From contig OU612073.1 of the NCBI GenBank assembly GCA_914767715.1, positions 20,834,001 through 20,898,000 on the forward strand: DNA of 64,000 bases, read 5' to 3'. This DNA comes from Membranipora membranacea (taxonomy: Eukaryota > Bryozoa > Gymnolaemata > Cheilostomatida > Membraniporidae). Below the pieces are notes generated by a model. It made no database searches. It had not been told where the DNA came from and saw only the letters and a program-made list of their open reading frames with translations. Positions within the stretch are counted from its first letter, which is position 1, and each line of letters begins with the position of its first letter. Position numbers and translations under genes: made by a program. Positions 21,824 through 34,633 of this stretch are shown here, in pieces.

Positions 21824-21854
21824 CCAGGCAGTGCAGGCAGTGCAGGCAGTACAG
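21824..21854 (+). repeat. 9-bp tandem repeat (GCAGGCAGT)
   Basis: About three and a half copies of GCAGGCAGT, the first and last with substitutions. Confidence 0.8.
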
Positions 21855-23018
21855 TAGGACTTGTAAACTTGTACTTGAATCAACTATAGGCAACCAGAAT
21901 CGATGGTTCTTCATAAATTTGAGATCAATCATTGGCTCATGTAGATGTCTACATCAATGCAAACCCACAACAATTTACCATAGACCTATCAATGTTTAGT
22001 TGTTTTTATAACACTAAAATATAACAGCTTGATTCTCTAATTTCCAAGTCAGATCAGTGATTACCAAGGTTAAAATCATTTGTTTTGTCTATGGTTAAAA
22101 TACTGAGGAGAGATTCACAACGAACTGTGATATTATGCATGGCATTACAGAACCTGATAAATGCCAGTGCCTGTAGGACGTAGGTTAGGTTAGACTGCCA
22201 CCCTTTATTGTAAATAGTGGCACCACTCGAGAGTAATATTATTATTATTTCACCCCTGAAGGCACGAAGTGACCGAAAGAGGATGAGGAGTTCCGGCATG
22301 AACTTCTACTGCCACCAGAATTAATGGAAAGCTGAGGTTTTTCTTCATTCTGTCAACGTCTGGGATTAAACCTAATCTCTTAATAGCCGACACAATCTAT
22401 TGCATTAGTACTTTCACCACAAAACCACTATGTCTAGTAGGTTTAAAAGAACTCATACATAGAAGTCATAGTAGTGTACCAAATCTCTTACTGAGTTGTA
22501 AGAAATGTCTCAGCTGGATACTAAACATTTTTAGTAGCGTCTCAGTATCGGTGCCTGTATATCAGAATATCAGCGTATGCAGTCTATGCACCTAGACTGG
22601 TCACATAGTGAACTTTTCACCTCCAACTCATAAACTCTAAATAAGACGCCACAGCAATCAAAGGCAGCTGACCAACGTAATGGAACTACCACTCGATTAA
22701 AATTTGGGCATTTGATGATATATTTGGTGTCTTGTTGAATTTCTATCAGTGTTTATCCAGGCATCGATCTACTAATCATGGGAGTGTGACTTGTGGCTGT
22801 CAAATATGACCTCAAACTGTCTGTGCTGAATTATTTACAGATATGAATGTTTTAGGCTGCGTTTGATTGATCACCACCGATACATTTTGCCAAATCTAGT
22901 CATAGTTTGTAGTCTATGGCTATGAGACATCCTAACTTGCCAATTTTCTACTATTTTAGTGCTTAGCTGCTTCTGTTACGTAGTTGTAGCTTTTGGGAAT
23001 GGCTGATTGATGAGTTCT

Positions 23019-23030
23019 CCCCCCCCCCCC
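23019..23030 (+). repeat. Poly(C) tract
   Basis: Twelve consecutive C. Confidence 0.8.
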
Positions 23031-23803
23031 ACCGCACCTTTATTTCTCTGGACGACCATGGGTTCATTTTCAAATGAAAAGACGCTGAGAGAGAGATTAG
23101 GCAGGCATCGACTTTATGTCATCAAATTTCAGCTTCATAATTTTCTCTTTGATGCTGTCAGCATGACTACGAACTGCGTAACAAAAATGTTTGTAAAAGA
23201 AGCCGTGAGCATTCCACAGTAGTTTGTAAATTCCACAGATTCCCATCATGACAATAATCCACTCAGTAAATATGTCCAACAGGATCAACATACTTCTATC
23301 AATCAGGATATTAGTCTCTTATCACGTGTCATCTCATAATCTCGTTACCAGCTACAAATGTCAAGTAAGTACAAGTAGGCACTAAAAGTTTCAATCCTAA
23401 AGAAATTCAAACTCAGCATGCTTTAAATTCCCTTGATTGCATTAGATAGGAACAATATCAAAACTGTCTCTAAACCAACATCAACAAACCAATCAGTGAG
23501 AAAGAGAAACGTAATCAACTCAATGCACACAGGATTACAAGCTGGAAACAGGAAAATAACTAACGTGATCAAAATATTTTTGGTGATTAATGGTCACAAT
23601 CTGCCAGTGCTAATTCTGTGTACTGAAAGGTGATAATTTTACTCTGCACTTAGAGCTTGGGTAGCAACATACATTGAACGCGAAACAATTTAAAATTGAG
23701 TGCAAAATCAGTATGTTGTCATATCAACAGCAGCTGTGTTGTGACAGGAAAGCCGGTTAGTTTGTTAATATCTCATCCCATGGACCCTCCTCCGCTTCTC
23801 TCT

Positions 23804-23816
23804 CCCCCCCCCCCCC
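23804..23816 (+). repeat. Poly(C) tract
   Basis: Thirteen consecutive C after a CT-rich run. Confidence 0.8.
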
Positions 23817-26800
23817 GCATGTCTCATTACTATCCACTTATTCTGTGCAAATTGGCAACTTCCAATGTTTTTTCTTTCAAGCAAGTAATGTGGATATAGG
23901 TAATGGACATTCATATCAGTAAGGAGTAACCTTGATATCAGAAGGGGAGGGAGCGTGATTGCAGTTATTTATATCACTTACATCAAAAACTTCAATTTCT
24001 TCAATTCGAAATAAAAAGACACACGAAAAATTAACATGCTCTGGAAACTCTGCCATCTGTCAGGGATCTTTGATGTGTTGTACTTCACCTAACATTGCAG
24101 CTGCAAAGTCCTTTATAACAACCATCAAAAAGACCATGTCAGAGATCATTATGTAAAGAAATTTGATAAAAATCATCAGATTGTTACTTTCTAATTAAAA
24201 ATGCAAGGTGTGAATTGTAATTGATGGGTGCCAAATCGGTGAACAATTCAGGAATCGAAGTCACTTTTCATTAGCATCTTCTTGTCAAGTCATAAAACTG
24301 ATCTCTTATCAAAAAGCTTAGTACTTGAGTCCTAGTAACTGTTCATTGTTCCATAAAAGAAACAGTTTTATCTAGTACTAGTAGAGGCAGCTGCTGCTGC
24401 TGCTACTCTGACCAATCAAGTGTGAGCAGCTTTCACTCAGTACACGACGCCAACATTATTATCATAAACAGATGTCACTGCAGCGATTCTATTACAATGG
24501 GCTATTCCGAGCTGGCCGGGTTTAACAGGGATACCACAATGATGTTAGTAAAGCACTTGAGCTGGTCCTCAGGCTATTGGGCCTTGTGATAATAAATACT
24601 GATATCAAAATGGGGCTTTATGTGTCAGACCGATGCCAAGGAGATTTAAATTCATGCACAGCATCGCTTGCTGTTAATCGTGAACAAAGGAGGGAAATTT
24701 GAATTTCAGCAGTTATGCCACGATAACCATTAATCAGCAAAGATACCAGCAGTGACAGCTGAGTTTATCAATATTACACGGCATTGCCCTCGCTCAACCA
24801 GCGTAGATAAAAACCTTGATAAATTCCCACAAACATTGTGCCTTAGCCGGCTAAAGCAAATGTACATTCCACAAACTTATATTAATTTGTTAATTCTCAT
24901 AATCATACAATTTAAGGCAGTTAAAACAAACATTTATGAGTCTGTAAGATATTGATGGGTCTGACAGAAAGCTCTTGGTATCTGTCATACTATAGGTCAA
25001 ACTCTAGTATGATATAGCAGTATTAGGTCATAGCTATGGCTGTATTCACAGGAATGACACTAACAAACTTACAGTGAACAATAGTTTTCTCCAGGAGGAC
25101 AGGAGCTGGCTCGTTTGTTTTTTGTAGTGTTATATGTGTCCCATCATTAGCAAGTTTCTGACTGGCGCCAATTGACAAAAAAAAAGAAGTTGGAAAGTTT
25201 TAGTATTTGCAGTTTATTTGGTACGTTGAGCATGTGTATACATTTCATATGAAAAAGAACTCAAAAATTATTGTAAGTTTAAATTGTTAACAAAGCCTGT
25301 TGTCATGGCAATCAGAATGAAGCAGGGAATCATTCTTTTACTTTTGTTTATAAAGTAATCAAAAAGTTATGCTCACAAAAATGACATGTACGTTGTATTT
25401 ACATACATGAGGCAGCATAAGTTGTGACATATGATCGTATGACCAATAAAGCGTTTGAGTCAGTATGTAAATGCCAAGTTACTTACAAACGGGTTATCTA
25501 CTAACTGAAGCGTTGGTTAGGTTTAGGTTTGGTGTTTGGTAAGTTTTAAAAAGTAAATATCACATTGCATGTATCGGTGATTAGAGAATAAATTGTTGGT
25601 TTAGCTGTATATATTGAATATATAGAATGCTTTGTAACAGAATTATATAAAAATAATTATAATGCCTTGCTGGCAGCCAAAAAGTGAAACAAAAAACTGT
25701 TAGAATACGGTGTCAATTTGTCCTGTGAACTTTTGTAGCTATATACATCTTCAGGTACTCGCTTTTACAATTCAACTTTGTGTCAGCAAAGAAAAAATAT
25801 AGTAATGCTATGAAAAATTGTTTCCACAAAGAATATACACTCTCGACTTTGCATAATTTTTATCAGGTTTCCAACTCCAGAATGAAGCTGAGACCCAAAT
25901 CTAACCAAAAATCAATCCTCAACAAACGAAATTTCCACGTCACATGGCTTTTATTGAGCACGGGTTGACCATATCAAATACAGATCAGACTCAATGTCAA
26001 CTCAAATGGCAAAGCTGAGGCTTTTATAGAATTGTCAGTGGTGGTATTGCCTGCGGACTGTTTGGTTCGAAATCACTTGAACCACTGATTAGCGAGCAAA
26101 GCAGAAGTACTGATCATTGCTTCGACTGTACATGGGTGAGGAGGATTGAGCGATCGGCCTGGGATGAGATGATTATGATGCATGTGTGTGTGAGACTGGG
26201 TGAGCCAGGTTCAGTCTTTGACCAGCCGGTATATATGATGCTGGGCTCCGTGTTCAGATGTGGATACCTCAAACACAAATGCAATACATAGAAGAGTTTC
26301 CTGAGTGTCTTTATTTGTCACAACCTGCCAAGAATAGAAGACAATATTAAGTGAAACTTGTTAGTGATTTCTCTGACTAAGGATTTGGTCGTAGTTGGAG
26401 TTTCCTGATTACAAGCGGAAAAAAATTGTTCAACAGAGAACACAGCAATGTATGTATGCATAGCTGAATCAGGAAAAAGTGATCAGTTGGTGGAAACGAG
26501 AGACGTTCCACTATGAGCAGAAGCTGATAAGGGTGATGTAATGTTTGAGTGGAAAACTAGGGAATTTTTAAGCGGGAAAACTTGTCAGGCATGCCTCGAA
26601 CAAACATGTCATGGTACCACTAGGAAATTCCACCAGGTCACAAGATCTCTTCTTATCAGTGTTCTGACCGATAAGTAAGAAGAAAACATGTGACGCCTTT
26701 ACAAAATCAAAATCGTAATCAAATTGCTAGATTATCTGAAAAATCAAGATCCCCTCTACTATCAAAATGACTCTGCAAATAAGTTTGAATAAGCATCAGT

Positions 26801-29381
26801 TTATTATCACTGATTCTTTTGATAAAAACCATTAGTGCCTCCTAAAATTGATAACTAGATTTGCTCATTGCTCACACCTCCCCTCAGATTCAACTCGCAT
26901 AGCACTGCGGCTGAGTCGTGTCAATGTCGTTTTGGTTTCTGATATTAATAATATCGCTGCTACAATAAATAAAGAGAAAGTTTGCTATGGCACTCTTTGA
27001 AGAGGCGTGGGAACCAGAAGTAGGATACCGTAACAGCTTGCTATTCTTACAATATCTGTGTAATCAAATATCATGTTTTCCTATGCAGAACTCTTTTTCT
27101 CACACCCTGCGAAAATCCCAAGACCCTTTATCAGGTGTGTTAATCAAAATAAAAATAACAATATCTGTGCACGTTTTCTGAAAACACTCTTATCACCTTG
27201 CTCAATTATGCTGTCGGTCCTGTCAACTGTGCAATCACAAGTCTTCAATGTTTCTATTATTCAATTTCATTTCTTTCCAATTTGATGAGCGCACTGGGCA
27301 TTGAAAATGATGATGATGTCAAAATTGAGTAAGGTGTGAATTGTGTATTACCTTGAGAACACCTTGAGGAATTATTAACTCAAACCGGCTAGACAGTCTA
27401 ATGATTCAGTAGCTGTCGCACAATATATGTTTTCTTAACCCATCAAACAATTCAAGACCAAGTGTGACAATGTATTCACTGTGTGTAAAATATGAGAGTC
27501 AACAAGTCCTGTCTTTGCATTTTAATTCTGAAGGATTTACACAGACTCCAGGGGTGCAGAAACCTCACAACATAGTAAATGATCACTGGTCAATTTGGTC
27601 GATGCCCACAGCGAGCTATTCATCCAGCCTCTTACTAATGGGTTTGCACTTTCGGCAGAGAAGATGATGCGATTTTGTAAAAGGTCAATGGTCATCAACT
27701 GAGATTCTGAAAACCAATATTATGAGACTTTGCACTGGAGACAGCTAGATGTGATAAATATGGCGCCTACTAGAATGAAACTTGAGTACATATTTAACCC
27801 ATCCCAAACATGACAATCGGTTTAAAGTCTCCCCTGGCACCGGTGCTGAGGACTTTTGTCAGCATCTTCTATGGGCTCTGATTTAAGTGGAGTTAATTTG
27901 ATGTTAGGGTGAATTTAATGGTAGGATTTATTGCACTCTTGTGATAAGTTCGCTGCTAAGCGATGGTATCTTCTATGATACAATTTATGTCACGATCGCT
28001 TTGTCTCCTAGGTTATCACAGAGAGAGAAAAAAAATCTGCAACAATATAATGATACCTAGATAATGGTGGTGGGGCAGCCGTACTCTGTAGCTGTTCATT
28101 TGATTGGTTATTTCTTGGAAAAGACAGAAATATATCTCGCTAAACGAGAATAAATAAAAGGGCAGTAAAATATTAGAGGGAGTAGAATGACTTCTTGATT
28201 GTAAAATAATATATTCAATACTCATTTTCTAAAGTTCCCATGGCCATTCTAATATCCCAATTAGCCTACTCTTGCCATGTGGTAACATTAAAATCTCATA
28301 AATAATTACTGATGATGCTACTGAGTATGAGCGGCATCAGCTAAACTCTCTCACAAAGAACTTTCCTTATACATTAGACTATGGGAGTGGGTGAGACTCT
28401 CATCCAAAGGTATCGCATATCAAAGATCAGACAACATCAAAGGGTCTGCCTAGTGATATTTTAAAATGTCATTTTACTCCCATGCCTCTCCCTAAAAAGA
28501 AAAAAAGTCAGCGCACACAGATGTGTATGCTGGTGTGCACACTGACTGGTGTGCACTCTCTTCGTGAGTGATTTCGTCGAATTAAACACAGAAAAAAAAC
28601 GTAATCTAATTGATTTCCTTCAGTGTTTAACAACTGGTTCCTCTGACTAATGATTAACTGCTTGCTAAGCTTTGTTGTTTGATGCCGCTCCTTTATCCAA
28701 TAAATAATTACTCAAAGCAAAGTATGTCTGAAATATTTTACACCATGACGACAGGGAGACAGAGAGAGAGAGTCCGCCCTCTGTCCGACTCTGCCACTCA
28801 CATCACCACCTGTCTCTGTATTAGGTCATGTATAATCATTGCTGCCAGATGTCCATCATTACTAAGCTTTACCTTAGAGGAGTAATTCAGTCATGGAAAG
28901 GCACTCAAACGTACCTAAACCTGCCAGTTTTGTTTATTTAGGAGTGATTCTAGAATGACCACATGGCACAAGCTGCTCGTAATATTGTGTAACAGTAAAT
29001 TATTCAATATATGAATCAAGTTTCTTTGTTTCTGCCAAGCACACAACACTCCTTACTTTGGCATATTATGCTTCGTCAAACCTAAACTTAACATCTTTTG
29101 TGTTTTAGGCAGCCACAGGTTTGATCCTGGTTTGATACTGGTCATTTTACATGGTCGCGCATAAAAAATGCACACTTCCTAGTTCCCAGTATAGTTTTGC
29201 CATTTGGCTGAAATGATTGTTTGTTTTGATGGGGTGCAACTTCCTCTGTGATGTAGGAACAACAACCAATTTGAATTACAGGAATTCAGTTGGACCACAA
29301 ATCAATATAAATGGTAGCAACCTAGTCCACTTAGCTCGGAACCGTTACAAGGAGTGATGCCAATCAGTCTACACTGTATAT

Positions 29382-29417
29382 TATCACAGAGTAAGGATAT
29401 ATCCTTACTCTGTGATA
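29382..29417. repeat. Dispersed palindrome family, copy C (perfect 36-bp palindrome)
   Basis: T, then the half-site ATCACAGAGTAAGGATA, followed directly by its exact reverse complement and A. There is no spacer, so the palindrome is perfect over 36 bp. It lies in the gene-poor interval. Confidence 0.85.
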
Positions 29418-31948
29418 TTATCAATGATTAATCAAGTTGATGACCCAAAAAAATGGTTGTCCTGTGCTCATCGAATACGAAATTCCCAAATCAAACTAAG
29501 ACAAGGCCCTATTTGCACTGATTTTACACAGGTTCATTGGCTGAGACATTGTTTACTTTATATCTATACATGTATGTAACCCATTGTGATCTCTGTATTG
29601 TTGCGACGAGAGCCTATCACCAGCTTATAAAATTATATCAAAGTCAACCAGTGCAGACTTGAGACATCTGATGAATGCAATCTCTTGTGCTAAGTGACTG
29701 GGGGTACTTGATGGCAGGCTGAACAACCTTCTTATGACATTGTGACATGGATACGGGCACCCAAGAGGCTGTATTCATCTCACTTAAATTGTGAAACGCA
29801 TCCCCCTCCCTCCGACGCCAATAATGACCTAATTTGATGCTACAATTTTAGGTGCAATTTCTTATGCTGTTGATCTAGACTCAAGTCTTCAGCGTGAATT
29901 CCGAATTTTTGACAAGAACCGGAACAAGAAAAAAATATGAGCGGATGCTGCTGGCGTCTGGAAAGGCCATTTTTGACGGTTGAAACAACCCTTCAGCCCT
30001 GGAGACCATCTAAGTGAATATCCATCATGTCAATTAGAGGTCTATTTAGTTTGGGCAGTAAAGATGGTGTGATGATGGCTGATATGACATATATATGACA
30101 CTGTGCTGTCAAAGCTTTATTAATGTTGGCCAAATAATAATTAGGATAATGTATAAAATAGAAGGGTGATGACTGATCAAATGACACTGAAGTAGCATCC
30201 CTTGATGATGGCTATAATTTAGATACATGTCACAAAACATCAATGCAACTGGATGATTAATTGATGAGCTTGAAAAGCGTGTGAAACCGATTTTAGATTT
30301 GCATCTGTCCTCTGCCAAGAGATAGCATGTTACATTTGTGTCCATAATCAAAAGCAAAATGAATGTTATCTACAGTTACCCTGGGTGAAGGGTAAGTAGT
30401 TGTAGTGTTCCATTTTCCCACGGAAAAATCATTAGAGTCCGTGACTGGAGAAATGGTTATCCCTCATAACTTTTATGTGGGATGCTAATTGCTGTTGTGG
30501 TTTGGTCGTGAGTTAGGCATATTGCCAACCATAAACCTCTTAAATCAATACAAGGTCCCCACGGCAACTGGATGTACATTTATTGAGCCGTCATTTGAGA
30601 ACCCAAGTGACTTTCCGTGATCTTGCGGTATCAAGTATCTAACAATATCAGGGTTGCTCGCTGGCGGCAGCTTTTACAAGAAGTCACTGAAGGCAGCACT
30701 TACAGCTTGTATCTAAGGGGTATACAAGTCGCAAGTTATGCTCGGCACATGAACCATAAGTGGTACTTCATAAAGCTAGTAGATGTAATTTCTTGGTGCA
30801 TCGTTGTTTTGCTGCAAGCTATAAAGACAAGAGCCCAGCGTGGTGCATACTAATGTACTCACACTTAATAAGCAGGAAGTACTATCTAAGACAATAGAAC
30901 CTGCCAGTGTGTGTACAAAATCAACTCATTGTTGTGTATCAACTATCTACAGGGGCTTCTTTTGATTACAGTACGTTTGACACGGATGCACATTTATTTC
31001 GCTTGTCGTTTGGCAATCTCTGCTATTAATTTGTAAATTACTAGGGATGTAAAACCTGAAAACAGACAATGGAGGACTGCGCAGCTAATGTTAATATTTT
31101 GGCGCTCAAATTGCGATACTTCTGATTCTGTTTGGGCCTATTAGGCGTCAGTTTCTGTGCTAAGTAAGGCAGATGGCAGGTAGCAGCAATCAAGTCGCCG
31201 GTAGCAAAAAGTCAGGAGCATCAACAAGACTTGACACTTAGTGATAATGACCCTTGATATAAACTTGCCATTACCTCAATTAGCAACTAAAAGGGTTCCC
31301 CTGCAGTTTAAGTTTTGACACCACACCACTGCTGTAGGCTTAAAAGATGTAAAAGATACAAGGAACAAGGGTGTGCAGCTGTGCAGATCCACCATACTTG
31401 GAGTCTGAAGGTGTGCTTAATCCCATGTTCCATAGAGCTTCAATAGATAGTTCGAAATGGGCAGCAAGGGTAATCTGCTAAAGAAACACAATGTGTCACA
31501 GCTAGCACAATTACAATCCTATAAATTGTTTGTCTAAAGGATTGAGAGAACATTTAGTTTGATTCAAAGTTAATATTGACCTGGATTGGTGCTTGTGGAT
31601 GATGACAGTGATTATCATCTTATGTATTAAATTATCTTTGTTTGAATTGAAGCATTTGAAGTTAACCAAATTATGTTTGTTCATTTCTTGTATGGCTACA
31701 CATGAGACAGTGATTTCTGCTGTCATACACATGTTGCATGCTGCAGATTTGTGTCACCGCATAATACATTTTGACAAGCTGGCCACATCCTCCGCCCTGT
31801 CAACACATATCTACCAGTAGTACATCGGTAAACCACAAAACAAATTAATTAAATTGGGTAATTAATGTCAAAGGGAGTTAACTATTCAGAAGTGTGTTTG
31901 AGAGACATTTTCATGGCATCTGCAGCCAACAGGCCCTTGTATTCTCTA

Positions 31949-31972
31949 ACAGAGTATATCCTACTCTGTGAT
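31949..31972. repeat. Dispersed palindrome family, copy D (centrally deleted)
   Basis: ACAGAGTA, then TATCC, then TACTCTGTGAT. It matches the family consensus with a few central bases lost, which weakens the palindrome to 8-bp arms. Confidence 0.6.
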
Positions 31973-34617
31973 GTTCTAGCATTATTTGCTCAGTCTGACA
32001 ACGATAAGTTGTGTGAATCTACGTGCATTTGTGTTGCGAGGGAAAAAATTAGACAAATACGTGGTTGGCCGTATGGATCGAACAAACCAAACTAGCCTGC
32101 GTCAGCAAACTGATAAAAATATGTAAAACAAGGTAATTTATCTTTTTTTATTAGCTCTTATTGCACAAGATGACATACCTATATGTTCGTGTCATGTTTA
32201 TAAAAACCAGATAACCCTAATCAGAATAGGGGCTAATTAGGTGGACTCAAACTTTACAGTTCATATTCTTCTTTTTGTAGTACTCGGAAAGTTTTTTATA
32301 CAACAACCAGTCAAACAGTCCGATTCTTTTAGTACTGTCTCCGTTAATGGACCCCTGTCAGTATAACAGGTGCCCTTTTGATGGCTCTAACATAAAATTT
32401 AAAACCCTAGTCCGGCTGTCCAGCAGCATGACTATGGCTACAAATAACTGGAATCTGGTTTCTAGAATAGAACCTTGTTTTTCAATTGCAACACTAGAAA
32501 ATGAAGGTTTTAAAAGCCTGACCTTACTCAAGTATCAAGTGCAGAGAAAGTCTAGGAAATTTCAAATAGTTTTTGAATTATGGAGCCAAATCTATTCAAA
32601 GAGAAAAAGGTCCTTCAGCGCTTGCATTAGTACTTCAGCTCGTGACGGAAATAAAACACTCAATCCGCTGATAAGTTGTTTGATCTCAATGTTGTCCTGG
32701 TTACACTTACCCATAGTTGTAAAATGAAGGGAAAGCCTATGATCTGATTTTTCAAGTGTTATATGGAATTATCTTATGTGGACTTTCATCAAATAATACT
32801 AGACAAGAGGGATTGGAGTAATAAAGGTGTCCATTGATGTCTTTAAAAGCCCTAACTTTCCCACGGAGACTGGCAAATGGCACCTCAGGACTTAAATTCA
32901 GATTTATCAAAATATTTTGTCATTGAGTCCCTCAAGTTTGACACTGACTTGGATGTTGATAAAAAACATGGAGACACTTGGGTGGCACACTTTCAGTCAG
33001 ATCTTTGTGTTAACATTAATGATGGATAGTGTTTCTTGTCGTATTTTCAAAAACCTGGCAGATGTTAATTGACTGTTTGCTTCTAATTAGGCCTGAATAT
33101 CACATGGAGATAATTACAGTTTTCCCCACAGACGTGATAGTCAACTAATGATACGCTTGATGAAAGGAGCCACATGTTCACATTATGTCCTGGAATAGAC
33201 AAAAATAATGAGATGACCATACTCGAGGCACTTTTATGGAGGGAAATTTGAATTTGGATGTGAATAGTGTGTCATTAAATGTTTCAGCCGTTATAAAACT
33301 TGAGGCTATAATAATAGTTTTCCATCTGCAATAAAACACATTGGCCACAAAATTATTGGTTTACAACATGAACATGTAAATTGACAGATAATCTGCCATT
33401 CAAAGTCTCCTTAGCCTCAAGGCAATGAAGCTCTGTGTGAGACTACATGAAGCTAATTTAAATTTTAGATGTACAAATTTGGCTACCAGCCTACTCCAGT
33501 TTCCGCTCAGCAGACCTTTTGAAGAAAAATGATTCAGACCATTCACACAACAATGTTATTGATAATGCAATTTTTTTAACCTAATGAAATGAGCTGGGTA
33601 ATAGAAAATTAAAATATTTCCCTCTAGAATGTTGTATTTGTAGGGGATTTCATGCTGTCTGAGCCTATAATATCTATCACCAGACAGTTAAGTGATGTGT
33701 TAATTGGGTGTTGACATCAATTTGTGTGTCGCTCAATTTGACTCACTTAATATTGATGGAATAATTCGTGGTGCTGTCTGGTGTTCTATAAAAATAGGCA
33801 CAAGTTTGAGCTGCGAACCAAAGACAGTGATTGAAGTTTGAGAGGCAACAGCCAGCATAGATTGAGTGGTATGATCCATTTGGAAAGTTCATTTTGAATA
33901 ATTATCATGTCATTCATCTCTTGAGACATTGATGTGAGCTGAGACTGTCCGACCCTAATAATAGTCAGTTACATCACTCAGACAAATTGGCCCACCTATT
34001 TTGTACATTGACTGAGTCACAGACATGGGTGAAATCACCATAGCTATTCTTTACCAAGGGTTATGACCCTAACCTTCTCTCAGACACTGATGCATGGAAA
34101 TCCTGTTTTCAGATGGGGTTTGGTTAGTTTTCAATAGACAAAATGTTATAGATTTATAGAGAGCCATGGCTAGACCCAAACAATGGTGTAGGTTTATCAG
34201 TTGATGCGGAAAAGAACAATTGCTCTCAGCTGATTTATGCAAACAAACACGGGCATTGTCTTTACAGCCTATCTATCACAGTTAGATATGGCTAATTGTC
34301 AGTGGTGTGAACCGACCACAAATCAGTTTCCACCATTCCTACTTAGATAAGAGTGTAACAGGCTGTGCTTATTGTTAGTGAGAAGAGTCAACAGATCATT
34401 GGTGGGTGTGTGTTTACCCTCCATGTACTTTTCGTTTTGTTATCATCATAAAACGCCATTAGGTCCGGCAGACTTTGGTAGAGCTTTGCGTGATATGAGA
34501 TTTTGCAATGATTGTAGATGCTACACACCTACTCAGCCAGTAACCGCTGATAAGGCAAATGGTATGTCAACTTGCCCGAACATGTTAGGCAAATTGATGA
34601 TTCAAAATGAACATGTC

Positions 34618-34633
34618 GGGGGGGGGGGGGGGG
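34618..34633 (+). repeat. Poly(G) tract
   Basis: Sixteen consecutive G, prone to length errors in sequencing. Confidence 0.8.

Noticed and set aside
26030-26085. GGTTCGAAATC with flanking TCAGTGGT/ACCACTGA arms, suggesting a tRNA or SINE head.
   Set aside because: The cloverleaf arms do not pair, and no second copy was found in the window.
32347-32727. A 126-codon plus-strand open frame in the gene-poor interval.
   Set aside because: No family resemblance and no promoter or splice context; length is compatible with chance in a window this large.
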